From Merdibacter massiliensis (GTDB lineage: Bacteria > Bacillota_I > Bacilli_A > Erysipelotrichales > Erysipelotrichaceae): DNA of 64,000 nt. Position 1 is the stretch's first letter, and every line of letters begins with the position of its first letter. A model generated the notes under the pieces. It saw only the letters and a program-made list of their open reading frames with translations. It had not been told where the DNA came from and searched no databases. The stretch is taken from positions 210,173 to 274,172 of the forward strand of contig NZ_LT699727.1 of assembly GCF_900155395.1 (NCBI RefSeq). The letters run 5' to 3'. The position numbers and the translations under genes were made by a program. Positions 12,014 through 21,294 of this stretch are shown here, piece by piece.

Positions 12014-13591
12014 ATGAAGAAAAAAAGAAGAAATTATTCACGCACCATTGATTTGCTGTTTCTATTGGTGTTACTGATTTCGATCATTTACAGTTTTTAT
12101 ACTTTATTTGCAATGAACTTATTACCTACTCTTTGGTTGGTTCTTGCATTGATCGTAACAGTTATGATCTATATTTTATTGTTTTATTCTATCACGAAAC
12201 GATGGGCCAAATGGTTCGTCTATGCAAAACGTGTTTTTATTTGCCTTCTATGCGCCGCATTTATGATTGCCGGCCATTTCAGCGGCCGCATCAACCGCTT
12301 GCTGAATGATATTTCTACTGCAGAAGATGAACAAATTCAAGTATATGTCTTAAGCAGAAATGAAAGTGATCTCTCCGGTATCCAAAGTCTTGACGATGTT
12401 GCGACAATTGGTGTTCAAAACGGAAGCGATGCCGAAGTCGGTACCTATATGAAAGAACAATTAGCAAAAGATGCCCCTGCTGCACAGATCAGTGATGATA
12501 CCTATTATTCCAATCTGATCACCAATCTGTCTTTAGGCAATTTGGATGCTGTTGCCATCAGCGCCAACTATTATGATATGATGATCCAGAATAAAGAGAT
12601 TCAGCAAGATGATTTTCGAACCATAGCAACATATTCTTATACAAAGACATGGCAAGATGACAGCAATAAGAATCTGGCTACCGATGGATTTGTCGTTTAT
12701 ATCAGCGGAATCGATGAGATGGGTTCACCTGATCAGCAGTTACGAAGTGATGTCAACATTTTGCTGTTCATCAATCCGATCGCTCATCATGTTACGATGA
12801 TCTCATTGCCAAGAGATGCCTATATTCCTAACGCAGCCTATGAAGGCAGTGAATTTACTTTAGATAAACTCACGCATACCGGTTTGTATGGAGCAGACAT
12901 TACTGTAAAAAGCGTGGAAGACTATTTCAACATCGATATCGATTACTATGCGCGCATTTCTTTTTCCAGCGTCATTGAAATTGTAGATGCGTTGGGGGGA
13001 ATCGATGTTGACGTCGAAATCGATTTCTGTGAGCAAGATGAAAATCGAAACAAAGATGCAGAACATCAGATTTGTTTAAGTGCCGGAAAACAGCATTTAG
13101 ATGGGCAACAAGCATTGGCATATGCACGCCATCGCAAGACAGTTGGTTATGATACTGCTGGTAGAGAACGTGCACAGCAGCGAATCTTAAAGGCAATCAT
13201 TGACCGTTTGATATCGGTGCAAGGTGTTTCTTCCATCGAAACATTGATGGATATCATTCCTTCCTATGTTGAAACGAACATGCCGACATCAAAAATGACA
13301 GAATTTGCAAAGCAGCAACTCTCTAACATGCAACCTTGGACAATCGAGAGCCTGTCATTAGACAATGGCGTCAATGCACATTATCTCTATCAAGCATCTT
13401 TAAACGATCTTTCCGATGCCTATGTTTTTAGCAAAACCGATGTACAGTATGTAGAATATGCTTACGAATCCAACGCCACGAATCCAAAGATGAAAGATTT
13501 CTATTTTGACTTGAATGACCTTTCAAAAGGCAGAAAGCAATTCCAAGACAAGGAAGAATATGTGTGGAGCAACGAAGTAGAAGCTTACTAA
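12014..13591 (+). CDS. LCP (LytR-CpsA-Psr) glycopolymer ligase with extra binding-protein-like domain
   Basis: LCP proteins move teichoic-acid-like or capsular polymers from lipid carriers to peptidoglycan, outside the membrane. This 525-residue protein has a cytoplasmic basic start, three hydrophobic helices (about residues 13-95) and an LCP catalytic domain (about 225-410). The LCP domain shows SDVNILLFI, ISLPRDAYI and the conserved arginines in ALAYARHRKT and GRERAQQR. Between them (about 110-220) lies a segment with IQSLDDVATIGVQNGSDAEV and NLDAVAIS, which reads like half of a type 2 periplasmic binding fold. The gene has a GAGGTG ribosome site, its own terminator, and a close paralogue next to it. 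Confidence 0.9.
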   Translation: MKKKRRNYSRTIDLLFLLVLLISIIYSFYTLFAMNLLPTLWLVLALIVTVMIYILLFYSITKRWAKWFVYAKRVFICLLCAAFMIAGHFSGRINRLLNDISTAEDEQIQVYVLSRNESDLSGIQSLDDVATIGVQNGSDAEVGTYMKEQLAKDAPAAQISDDTYYSNLITNLSLGNLDAVAISANYYDMMIQNKEIQQDDFRTIATYSYTKTWQDDSNKNLATDGFVVYISGIDEMGSPDQQLRSDVNILLFINPIAHHVTMISLPRDAYIPNAAYEGSEFTLDKLTHTGLYGADITVKSVEDYFNIDIDYYARISFSSVIEIVDALGGIDVDVEIDFCEQDENRNKDAEHQICLSAGKQHLDGQQALAYARHRKTVGYDTAGRERAQQRILKAIIDRLISVQGVSSIETLMDIIPSYVETNMPTSKMTEFAKQQLSNMQPWTIESLSLDNGVNAHYLYQASLNDLSDAYVFSKTDVQYVEYAYESNATNPKMKDFYFDLNDLSKGRKQFQDKEEYVWSNEVEAY

Positions 13592-13600
13592 AATTTGTGA

Positions 13601-13637
13601 AAAGTATGTGAATATCCTCATTCACATACTTTTTTTA
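13601..13637 (+). terminator. Intrinsic terminator of the first LCP gene
   Basis: A 12-bp perfect stem (AAAGTATGTGAA with its complement) closes an eight-base loop and ends in a run of T. It separates the two LCP genes. Confidence 0.9.
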
Positions 13638-13683
13638 TTTCTTTTCCTTCACACTTCCTCTATAATAAAAAAAGGTGATATTT

Positions 13684-15555
13684 ATGAAGAAAGAAAAAAA
13701 AGCAATAAAAAAAGATACACGCCTGCTGTCTCCTAAGATAGACTGGGCCGTTTTCGTTATTTTTGCCATCGTGGCACTCATTTCCTTTTATTACTTCTTC
13801 CACTTGTATACATTGCTGCCAAGCAATCGTGTCTTGTGGATCTTACTTGCAGTATCCGCTGTCATACTCATCATCGGCGTAGTCAGTTTTCTGCTGATCT
13901 TCTTTAAAAAAAGAAATGCAGTCGCTACTTGGATCCACCGCATATTTCTGCTTTTGCTTTGCGGTGTCTTATGTTTTTCCAGTTATACGATCCAGCACTC
14001 CAGCAATACATTAGCAATCGTTACACAAGGTGATCAATCAGTCATCAAAATTTCAGTTATCACGCCTTCAGATTCATCTATCCGCTCCATTGCAGATTTA
14101 AGCGGGCATAGTGTCGGCATACAAAGCGGACTGGATTCAGACAATGCACAATATGCCAAGGAACAATTAGACGAAGAAGTCAATGATATAAATTATACAG
14201 AGCTTCTGGATTATACTTCCATGTATGAACAGATGCAAAATGGCGAGTTAGATGCCATGATCATTTCCAACACCAGTATTTCATTATTAGAAGAACAATA
14301 TGAAAATATGCAAAGTGAGATACGGGTATTAACCACTTATGAACGCGAAAGTTCTTCTGTCAACACAGCAACGACAGATAAAGATCTGCGCACGGAACCA
14401 TTTGTTGTTTATTTAGGAGGAATGGATGAAGGAGATGATCCGAGCATCAACGGACGATGCGATGTCAACATTTTATTGATGATCAATCCAAAAACAAACA
14501 AAATCACTACCATTTCAATTCCACGCGACTCTTACGTTCCTAATCCGGCATTAGGCAATGCAAGCGACAAATTGACCCATTTAGGAAATAACGGGCCGGA
14601 AAACAGCATTGCCGGTCTGGAAGAATTTACAGGTATCGATATTGACTATTATGCCAAAGTAAACTTCTTCTCCGTAATTGAGATCGTTGATGCGATCGGC
14701 GGCGTTGATGTTGATGTTAAATTAGATTTTTGTGAACAGGACGAATACCGAAATAAAGACAGTGAACATCAAATCTGTTTAACAGCAGGTCAGCAGCACT
14801 TGAATGGAAAACAAGCATTGGCATACTCCAGACATCGCAAAACAGAAACTTGGGGTACACAGGGCCGTGAATTTGCACAAACCCAAATCATTGAAGCCAT
14901 CATCAAAAAACTGACAACTGTAGAAGGTGCATCCAATGTCAATAAAGTGATGAGCATTGCACAAAAATATGTTTCTACCAATATTCCAATGACGCAGCTT
15001 TCTTCTTTTCTTTCTTACCAATTGGATCATTTATCTCCTTGGAGCGTAGAAAGCATTACGCTGACAGACGGCTATGATATGCAGTTATCTACAGCGAGCA
15101 TGCCTGGAACACCGCTGTCTTGCCATTTATTGACAAAAGAAGATGCGCAGCTGATCAATCTTGCATATAATAGCATGTTCGAAACTCCTTCTATGTCCGC
15201 ATTTACGTTCAATGTGAATGATTTAAATTTCAATGACGTGGAATTTAAAGAAAGCAGTTATATGGTTTGGGCTGATGAAGCCGCAAACCTGAACCCATAC
15301 AGTGTCTATTCTGGATCGGATAACAGCGTTTCATATGAAACTCCTTCTGTTGAAACACCGCCGCAGACCACACCTTCTACCCAAACACCGGCAACACCAG
15401 AAACCACACCTCCTGTTACTGAAGAAACTCCAACACAGCCAACAGAACCGGAAGTACCGCAGGAACAGCCAACTACTCCGCCGCAGGAAACAACGCCTAG
15501 TGAAGGTACACAGGTACAAGATCCTTCTCAATCACAAACAGCACCTGCTCAATAA
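13684..15555 (+). CDS. LCP glycopolymer ligase, paralogue with long Pro/Thr/Gln tail
   Basis: This 623-residue paralogue of the preceding gene has the same layout. Membrane helices occupy about residues 17-100, then comes a binding-protein-like segment (SIADLSGHSVGIQSGLDSD, GELDAMIIS), then the LCP domain (CDVNILLMI, ISIPRDSYVPN, ALAYSRHRKT, GREFAQTQ). Unlike its neighbour it ends in about 75 residues rich in Pro, Thr and Gln, a likely flexible stalk in the cell wall. The ATG at 13684 has AGGTG six bases upstream and is preferred to the GTG at 13675. Tandem duplication is likely. Confidence 0.9.
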   Translation: MKKEKKAIKKDTRLLSPKIDWAVFVIFAIVALISFYYFFHLYTLLPSNRVLWILLAVSAVILIIGVVSFLLIFFKKRNAVATWIHRIFLLLLCGVLCFSSYTIQHSSNTLAIVTQGDQSVIKISVITPSDSSIRSIADLSGHSVGIQSGLDSDNAQYAKEQLDEEVNDINYTELLDYTSMYEQMQNGELDAMIISNTSISLLEEQYENMQSEIRVLTTYERESSSVNTATTDKDLRTEPFVVYLGGMDEGDDPSINGRCDVNILLMINPKTNKITTISIPRDSYVPNPALGNASDKLTHLGNNGPENSIAGLEEFTGIDIDYYAKVNFFSVIEIVDAIGGVDVDVKLDFCEQDEYRNKDSEHQICLTAGQQHLNGKQALAYSRHRKTETWGTQGREFAQTQIIEAIIKKLTTVEGASNVNKVMSIAQKYVSTNIPMTQLSSFLSYQLDHLSPWSVESITLTDGYDMQLSTASMPGTPLSCHLLTKEDAQLINLAYNSMFETPSMSAFTFNVNDLNFNDVEFKESSYMVWADEAANLNPYSVYSGSDNSVSYETPSVETPPQTTPSTQTPATPETTPPVTEETPTQPTEPEVPQEQPTTPPQETTPSEGTQVQDPSQSQTAPAQ

Positions 15556-15564
15556 ACAGGGTAC

Positions 15565-15604
15565 TAAAAAAGTCATTCTATCATAGGATAGGATGACTTT
15601 TTTT
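15565..15604. terminator. Terminator between converging genes, probably working both ways
   Basis: The arms AAAAGTCAT.CTATC and GATAG.ATGACTTTT form a long imperfect stem flanked by A on the left and T on the right. This can end the LCP gene and also the minus-strand gene that stops at 15603. Confidence 0.8.
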
Positions 15605-16793
15605 ACTCAGCTGTTATAGGATGTAAATGATATTGACAACGGCGGATACAAGTTTTTAAATATGGAATATCTTTTTCATCTCGAATTACGATCTCAATAT
15701 ACAATGGATGTTCTCCGTATAAAATGGCCTGCAGATGATCATATTCATCTTTATTAGAAACCAGATACTGGCCATTGACTGTTTCGTTCTGCCATTTTTC
15801 ACCATTTTCTTTCACCGTTGTCCAATGAGACGGTTCCTGCAGATGAGTGGAGATCTTCCACATCCATTCCCATCCGCTTTCCGCATTTTCATAAGGAGCC
15901 ATCAAATACAGCTCATCATGAATGACATCATAGCTTCTTTCACAGCATCCAGGTGCATAAATGCTCCATTCGTGAAATAAATGATATACTTCTTGCAAAC
16001 GATATTGCGAAACTTCTTCATCCATCATCACACCATCCTGGATCTGCTCTTCTCTATGCAGTAATTGACATAATTCATGATAGGCTTGAAGAGGCAACGT
16101 GATAGCAGGATCCTTCGAATAAGCAATTTCAATATAATCGACAATTGCAGAAGCATATTTTTCACTTTGCTCATTCATGCACGCATACATGCCATACCCT
16201 TCTTTTGCCAACAGGTGCAATGCACAATTTTTATAAAATAGCGCATCTCTCTCTTCATTGATCCACAGAAAAAAATAAGGGGCCAATCGCTCTGTATCCA
16301 TTTCTTCAAATTCTTTACGATCTAAGAATCCGCAAGGCGTAATGATCACATCTTCGCGATGGATGGGCAAATAATGTGTTGTATCAAAATAATAATTGTG
16401 ATGCTGCATTGTCCCTTCCAAGATCAAGCGTTTCAAATCGCTTAACCAAGGAAAAAAGACTTCATATTTCAAATGTTCAAAATTTGGATTTTCCATATAT
16501 CCACAATCATCTTGTACATGACATTGTGCATCGCATTCTTCATCGACCCATTCCATCAGATTGACACAAAAAGCATGAAAGCCAGGACCGCCGTGGCTGG
16601 TATGAGCTTCCATATGGATCACATTGCCATTCTCCAAGCATTCGATCGCCCCTTGTGGACAAACGTCAATTACAACTCGCTCTCCGCGCTCCTCAATTTG
16701 TAATTTTTCTTGATCGCAGATTAATTTTAAAACTTCATAAAATTCATTTTTTTGTTTCTCATCTTTACATATTGCCCGTAAAGTTACTTGCAT
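15603..16793 (-). CDS. Conserved-looking cytoplasmic protein, unknown function
   Basis: The 396-residue protein has no signal peptide and no membrane helix. It is acidic and rich in aromatic residues and in His and Cys. The N-terminal 60 residues look like a small alpha/beta unit. The stretch MEAHTSHGGPGFHAFCVNLM has glycine and histidine groups that could be a binding site. Similar proteins with domains for immunity or phage tail roles exist in Bacillota, but I cannot assign one. A good ribosome site (GAGGAGG region) precedes the ATG. It is followed by the bidirectional terminator. Confidence 0.7.
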   Translation of the reverse strand: MQVTLRAICKDEKQKNEFYEVLKLICDQEKLQIEERGERVVIDVCPQGAIECLENGNVIHMEAHTSHGGPGFHAFCVNLMEWVDEECDAQCHVQDDCGYMENPNFEHLKYEVFFPWLSDLKRLILEGTMQHHNYYFDTTHYLPIHREDVIITPCGFLDRKEFEEMDTERLAPYFFLWINEERDALFYKNCALHLLAKEGYGMYACMNEQSEKYASAIVDYIEIAYSKDPAITLPLQAYHELCQLLHREEQIQDGVMMDEEVSQYRLQEVYHLFHEWSIYAPGCCERSYDVIHDELYLMAPYENAESGWEWMWKISTHLQEPSHWTTVKENGEKWQNETVNGQYLVSNKDEYDHLQAILYGEHPLYIEIVIRDEKDIPYLKTCIRRCQYHLHPITAE

Positions 16794-16810
16794 AGATACC
16801 CTCCTCGTTC

Positions 16811-16838
16811 AAAAAAGAACTGATAGAATCAGTTCTTC
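16811..16838 (-). terminator. Intrinsic terminator of the lipoprotein gene
   Basis: On the minus strand AAGAACTGAT and ATCAGTTCTT form a ten-bp stem with a three-base loop and a T run. It lies just behind the stop at 16845. Confidence 0.9.
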
Positions 16839-16844
16839 ATTTTT

Positions 16845-17507
16845 TTACTCTAATGCAATGACACGCATCAATGTTTTTGGTGACGGCGTTTCGCTCAGCT
16901 CGCCATTATTGATAGAAACCAAAGTATCATAGTCATAATCATCCATCTTGATGATCGACAGTGTTGCTGATGTTTTCAAATCAGAGGCTTTTGTATCATC
17001 ATAAGCAATATCTACACTGACTTGATATCCATCATAATTGGTATTTCCATAAGTAATCTGTGCTGGTGTTGTCTCTTTTACAGTGACCTCTTTGACCGTC
17101 GGCAGTTCTTCTTTGCCTAACTCAGCAACAATCGATGAATAGTTATTGTAAAAGTAAAAACGTGCATACGTTTCCATATCCTCATATGTCTCACTCGGAA
17201 CATAATTTAATCCGCCGATATCGGTATCTGAATCCTTATTTGATAATGTAAAGAAATCTGCTACAAACAATTTTGCGACTGCCTGCGCTTCTGCCTCTGC
17301 ATCTGATTGCCGCAAAGCATCGCTTACTTCATCATAAGCCGTTTTCATATAAGAAGTTGGTTCATCCGGTACCAGATAAACAGCATTTTCCGTAATCTCG
17401 ATCTTTTCTTCTTTCGTTGTTTCTTCATCCTGTTTGTTGCTGCAGCCGCCTAATAACAAAGCACCTGCGCAAAGCACAACAAATATCCGCTTCAAATACT
17501 GAGCCAT
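16845..17507 (-). CDS. Lipoprotein of unknown function
   Basis: This 220-residue protein has a signal peptide with the lipobox LGGC (cysteine at residue 22), so it should be attached to the outer face of the membrane. After a charged linker it has a domain of about 160 residues with NTF2-like or CamS-like alternation (VAKLFVADFFTLSNKDSD, ETYARFYFYNN, TYGNTNYDGYQVSVDIAYDD). The pattern suggests a small alpha+beta fold, but I name no family. It has its own terminator and stands alone. Confidence 0.75.
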   Translation of the reverse strand: MAQYLKRIFVVLCAGALLLGGCSNKQDEETTKEEKIEITENAVYLVPDEPTSYMKTAYDEVSDALRQSDAEAEAQAVAKLFVADFFTLSNKDSDTDIGGLNYVPSETYEDMETYARFYFYNNYSSIVAELGKEELPTVKEVTVKETTPAQITYGNTNYDGYQVSVDIAYDDTKASDLKTSATLSIIKMDDYDYDTLVSINNGELSETPSPKTLMRVIALE

Positions 17508-17596
17508 CAGTATACCTCCTAGTCAAAATAACAAATAAAGTATACCATATTCTTTTTAGAAAATCATGGGATTGCTGTGTTTTCTATACGAACATT

Positions 17597-18466
17597 TTAT
17601 TCTTTTGGAAGATACCATGTAATCAGCTGCTGTGTTCCGCTGTCTGCAAATCCTTTTTTTGCTAAATCCTCAAAATTGGAAAGGACGAGTTCTAGAACAT
17701 TCAGCGCAAGCGCATCTTCTCTTGCCTCTTCTTTTGCCAGTCGCATATCTTTGATAAAATGTTTGATAAAAAAACCAGGTGCAAAATCTTCATTTACCAT
17801 CTTCGGACCTAATAATTGCAATTGTCTTGATCCGGCAGCCCCATCTTGTAAATATGAAATGACCATGGATGGATCGATTTCCTGTTTTTTTGCATAAGCG
17901 AGTGCTTCACAGACCCCGCTTAATGTTCCGGCAATCATGATTTGATTGGCCAGCTTCATATGCTGTCCTTTACCGGCTGCTCCACAGTAGTAAATATGCG
18001 TTCCCATAGCTGTAAATAATGGATATGCACGTTCGAATATCTGCTTTTCTCCACCGACCAAGATCGTTAAAGTTCCTTCTTTTGCTCCAACATCACCTCC
18101 AGTGACAGGAGCATCCAACACATCTAAAGATCGTGCTTTTCCATGTGCATACAGCATGTCTGCCAGTTTTGGGGAGGAAGTCGTCATGTCGATCAGCAAG
18201 CTTCCAGCGGACGCCGCTGCAAAGATGCCATTTTCTCCTAAATATACTTCTTCTACATCGCTTGGATAGCCTAACATCGTGATGATTGCTTCACTTGCTC
18301 GCACACAATCAGCAATCGTATCATGCAGAACGGCTCCTTCTTTCACGATGGATTCTACTTTTTTTGGGTGACGTGCATAAATGTGCACTTCATATTGATT
18401 TTTCATCAAATTGCGAACCATGGAGCTGCCCATGATACCAACGCCGATAAATCCGATTTTCTTCAT
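17597..18466 (-). CDS. NAD(P)-dependent beta-hydroxyacid dehydrogenase (3-hydroxyisobutyrate / tartronate semialdehyde reductase family)
   Basis: The 289-residue protein has the N-terminal Rossmann motif GFIGVGIMGSSMVRNLM. It also has the family signature DAPVTGGDVGAKEGTLTI and the catalytic-lysine helix GKGQHMKLANQIM, followed by an all-helical C-terminal domain. Enzymes of this family reduce or oxidise beta-hydroxyacids such as 3-hydroxyisobutyrate or glycerate precursors. The exact substrate cannot be read from sequence. It is separated from the nitroreductase gene by nine bases and may share a transcript with it. Confidence 0.87.
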   Translation of the reverse strand: MKKIGFIGVGIMGSSMVRNLMKNQYEVHIYARHPKKVESIVKEGAVLHDTIADCVRASEAIITMLGYPSDVEEVYLGENGIFAAASAGSLLIDMTTSSPKLADMLYAHGKARSLDVLDAPVTGGDVGAKEGTLTILVGGEKQIFERAYPLFTAMGTHIYYCGAAGKGQHMKLANQIMIAGTLSGVCEALAYAKKQEIDPSMVISYLQDGAAGSRQLQLLGPKMVNEDFAPGFFIKHFIKDMRLAKEEAREDALALNVLELVLSNFEDLAKKGFADSGTQQLITWYLPKE

Positions 18467-18475
18467 ATTCCTTGC

Positions 18476-19225
18476 CTACTTTTCCTTGTCTGCAAAAAAA
18501 TGCAGATAAGCTTGTGCACTTCGATTCATCTCATTTGAGAATGCACTCTCATATTTTCTTTTCCAAAAAGCCTCAACTTGTGCATGAAAATCAACGATTG
18601 GCGCTCCGTTGCGTTGTGCTCTTTCTTCATAAAAAGCGCGATGTTTCTCATCATTCATCAATTCGTATTGATCAATGTGTACAATATAGTCTTTATGGAA
18701 ACGAGCAGGTTTTTTCCTATCGATCTGCTGCTGTGTTGGATAACCAAATACCAACATGCAGGCCGGGAATACTTCATCTGGTAAACAAAGTGCATTTTTA
18801 ACCGTTTCATACTGCTCAATGATATCACCGATATAGCAGCTTCCAATACCCAAAGATTCAGCTGCAACAACCATATTCTGCGCAGCAATATTGGCATCGC
18901 TCATCGCTAGCCAGGCATCGCCTAATCCCGGTTTTCTTGGTGTACAATCTGCTGCTTTATACAAATCGCACCAACGTCGGTGGTCTGCTACAAAAACAAC
19001 GATCAATGGAGCTTTTAATATCCAATCTTGATGATCGCATGTTTCTGCCAAAAGCTTTCTCTTTTCTTCACTTTGGATCTCAATGATGCTATACAGCATT
19101 TGATTGCCAGCGGTCGGTGCTTCAAATGCTGCTGTGTATAATTTTTCCTTCGTTTCATCATCTATCGGCCGTTCCTCAAATACACGGACACTTTTTCTCT
19201 TTTTTAATTCATCTAATACGCTCAT
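18476..19225 (-). CDS. Nitroreductase-family FMN oxidoreductase
   Basis: The 249-residue protein has the start typical of the NfsA/FRP group (ELKKRKSVRVFEERPID, AFEAPTAGNQM) and the FMN-binding ESLGIGSCYIGDI. It is predicted to be a cytosolic homodimeric FMN enzyme that reduces quinones, nitro compounds or flavins with NAD(P)H. The C-terminal part (HKDYIVHID...FWKRKYESAFSNEM) is a helical arm. It lies 18 bases after the acetyltransferase gene on the same strand. Confidence 0.88.
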   Translation of the reverse strand: MSVLDELKKRKSVRVFEERPIDDETKEKLYTAAFEAPTAGNQMLYSIIEIQSEEKRKLLAETCDHQDWILKAPLIVVFVADHRRWCDLYKAADCTPRKPGLGDAWLAMSDANIAAQNMVVAAESLGIGSCYIGDIIEQYETVKNALCLPDEVFPACMLVFGYPTQQQIDRKKPARFHKDYIVHIDQYELMNDEKHRAFYEERAQRNGAPIVDFHAQVEAFWKRKYESAFSNEMNRSAQAYLHFFADKEK

Positions 19226-19243
19226 CTTTCTTTCCTCCTTAAA

Positions 19244-19816
19244 TTATCTTTCTTTTAGTATTGCACCCTTTTGCTCCTTCAGCGTTGTAACTTCTTGAAT
19301 CGGGCAAATAGGTTTTGGCTCACATGGTTCATACAGCATTTTTTCCATCCAAACCACATCATGCCATTCGCCAAATTTATAACCGCTTTTGCTCAAACAT
19401 CCTGCTTTGTGAAAGGACATCCGTTCATGAAATCGAATACTCTTCTCATTTCCCTCGGTAATGATGGCATAAACGATACGGATATGTTGGCGTAATAACA
19501 ATTCCATCAATGTTTCGTATAGCAGACGGGCTCCTCCATGATGCGGATGATCCATCTTAAAATAAATAGCAAGATCTACACACCAGTCATACGCTGCTCT
19601 TTCAAATGCTCTTGATGCATACGCATATCCCAGAATCTCCCCGTTTTCTTCGGCAACTAACCATGGATAGAAGCAGGAAATCGCAAGAAATCGTTTTTGA
19701 AACTGATCAAAGGCTGGTACTTCTGTTTCAAAGGTAATTGCTGTTTTTAAGATATAAGGACAATAGATATCATAAATTGCTTGCACATCATTGATCTGGG
19801 CAAAACGAATTTGCAT
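19244..19816 (-). CDS. GNAT N-acetyltransferase, phosphinothricin-acetyltransferase-like
   Basis: The 190-residue protein fits the Pat/Bar branch of GNAT enzymes: IRFAQINDVQAIYDIYCPYI, then FETEVP, WLVAEENGEILGYAYASRAFERAAYDW, and a C-terminal FHKAGCLSKSGYKFGEWHDV. The usual acetyl-CoA loop (Q/R-x-x-G-x-G) is altered here to HPHHGGARLLYETL. Proteins of this group acetylate small amines or amino-acid-like compounds. A tail of about 25 residues after MEKML is unusual. The natural substrate is unknown. Confidence 0.85.
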   Translation of the reverse strand: MQIRFAQINDVQAIYDIYCPYILKTAITFETEVPAFDQFQKRFLAISCFYPWLVAEENGEILGYAYASRAFERAAYDWCVDLAIYFKMDHPHHGGARLLYETLMELLLRQHIRIVYAIITEGNEKSIRFHERMSFHKAGCLSKSGYKFGEWHDVVWMEKMLYEPCEPKPICPIQEVTTLKEQKGAILKER

Positions 19817-19908
19817 ATAGCCCCCTCCTTAAATATAACACTGTATATTCTATCATAACTTCTATTTCGTGTATAATTTTCTTTTCCAAGATCTGCTTTG
19901 CGGATCAA

Positions 19909-19980
19909 ATAGAGTAGAGGGAAGAAATTAATCTTCGCCCCTCTCATTGCACCGTACGTACGGGTCTCGTATACGGCGCT
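19909..19980 (-). ncRNA. Group II intron domains V and VI
   Basis: Minus-strand bases 19980-19949 start AGCGCCGTA and end TACGGTGC, forming the short catalytic domain V hairpin. It is followed by GAGAGGGG...CCCTCTACTC, which can fold as domain VI with a bulged branch-point A near its 3' arm. The catalytic triad is read as AGC. Confidence 0.75.
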
Positions 19981-20001
19981 ACATTTATATGTTAATACAA
20001 C

Positions 20002-21294
20002 CTATCTTAGATAGTATGCTAGAGGATTGACCAATCCAGGTCTTTCCTCTTTTCTTATGGCTAGAATATCCGCATTAAGTAAGAAATTAATTACATTCCC
20101 ATTTGCTTGTTTATATAGGCCAAGCCTTGTATTCGCTACCGAGTAGAGTTGTTCATCACTGAAGTGATATGGCAATTTCTCATTCAACTTTTGTAGATTT
20201 TTATATATCCTCGGTGGTACTTTCCACTGTTTTAAGATGATGACCCTTATTTTGTGCCTTAACCATTGTCCAAATTCATCGATGAAGTTCTTCATCCTTC
20301 CGATTCGAAAGTAGTTTATCCATCCTTTGACGATTTGGTTTATCCTGGTGAATGTTTTAGCGTTGGTCTGTGCTACACATTTCTTTCGAATGAGTTCCTT
20401 TCGACATTTATCATACAGGCTTTTCTTACTCTTCTTTGTAGGAATACATTCCCATTTTGATGAGTTCTTCCAGTATGTAAAACCTAGAAAATTACTATTC
20501 GTTGGTCGTACTACCTTTGTTTTGGTTGCACTGACTTTTAGGAATAATTTTCTCTCCAGCCATGATGTGACGGACTTCATCACTCGATTTGCTGCCATCT
20601 CGCTTTTAACGAAGATATTACTATCATCTGCATATCTCACAAAGCATAGTCCCCTTTCTTCCAGTTCCTTATCAAATTTATCTAAGTAAATATTTGATAG
20701 AATTGGACTTAGAGGTCCTCCTTGTGGCATTCCTATGGCATTTGCTTTGACAAAACCATTTTCCATGATTCCTGCCTGCAGGAATTTACGAATCAAATGC
20801 AATGTTGTCGAATCATTCACATGCTCTCTAAGTATTGAAATTAATTTATCGTGATTTACTGTATCGAAGTATGCTTCTATATCTAAATCGATGACCCATT
20901 CGTATCCTTCATTTAAGTAGTCCAGTGTTCGCAGGATGGCATCATGTGCACTCCTGTTTGGTCGAAATCCAAAACTATTCTCACTGAATTTACTATCATA
21001 AATATCTGATAACACTTGAGCTATCGCCTGTTGGATGACCCTGTCTACTACTGTTGGAATTCCCAGGGGTCTTTTCTTTCCATTTGATTTAGGAATATAG
21101 ACTCTTCTTACAGGTTGAGGTTTGTATTTCTTCGCCAGTATCTGTTTCTTTATCTGTTCCCTATAGGCCTTGAAATACTCGTCAATTTCATCCACTGTCA
21201 TCTTATCAATGCCAGGTACACCTTTATTACTTTTGACTCTTTTGATTGCCTCTTCGAGATTTTCATCTCTTAAGATCACTTCGATCAATTTCAT
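20002..21294 (-). CDS. ltrA: Group II intron reverse transcriptase/maturase
   Basis: The protein is needed for splicing and retrohoming of the intron around it. The reverse transcriptase domain has ENSFGFRPNRSAHDAI, the catalytic FVRYADD and MPQGGPLSP. The C-terminal maturase (GIIM) part has INQIVKGWINYFRIG and EFGQWLRHKIR. There is no HNH endonuclease, as is usual in class C. The ATG at 21294 has GGAAGGAG ten bases upstream, giving 430 residues. An earlier in-frame ATG at 21357 lacks such a site. Catalytic residues are intact, so the intron may be active. Confidence 0.95.
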   Translation of the reverse strand: MKLIEVILRDENLEEAIKRVKSNKGVPGIDKMTVDEIDEYFKAYREQIKKQILAKKYKPQPVRRVYIPKSNGKKRPLGIPTVVDRVIQQAIAQVLSDIYDSKFSENSFGFRPNRSAHDAILRTLDYLNEGYEWVIDLDIEAYFDTVNHDKLISILREHVNDSTTLHLIRKFLQAGIMENGFVKANAIGMPQGGPLSPILSNIYLDKFDKELEERGLCFVRYADDSNIFVKSEMAANRVMKSVTSWLERKLFLKVSATKTKVVRPTNSNFLGFTYWKNSSKWECIPTKKSKKSLYDKCRKELIRKKCVAQTNAKTFTRINQIVKGWINYFRIGRMKNFIDEFGQWLRHKIRVIILKQWKVPPRIYKNLQKLNEKLPYHFSDEQLYSVANTRLGLYKQANGNVINFLLNADILAIRKEERPGLVNPLAYYLR

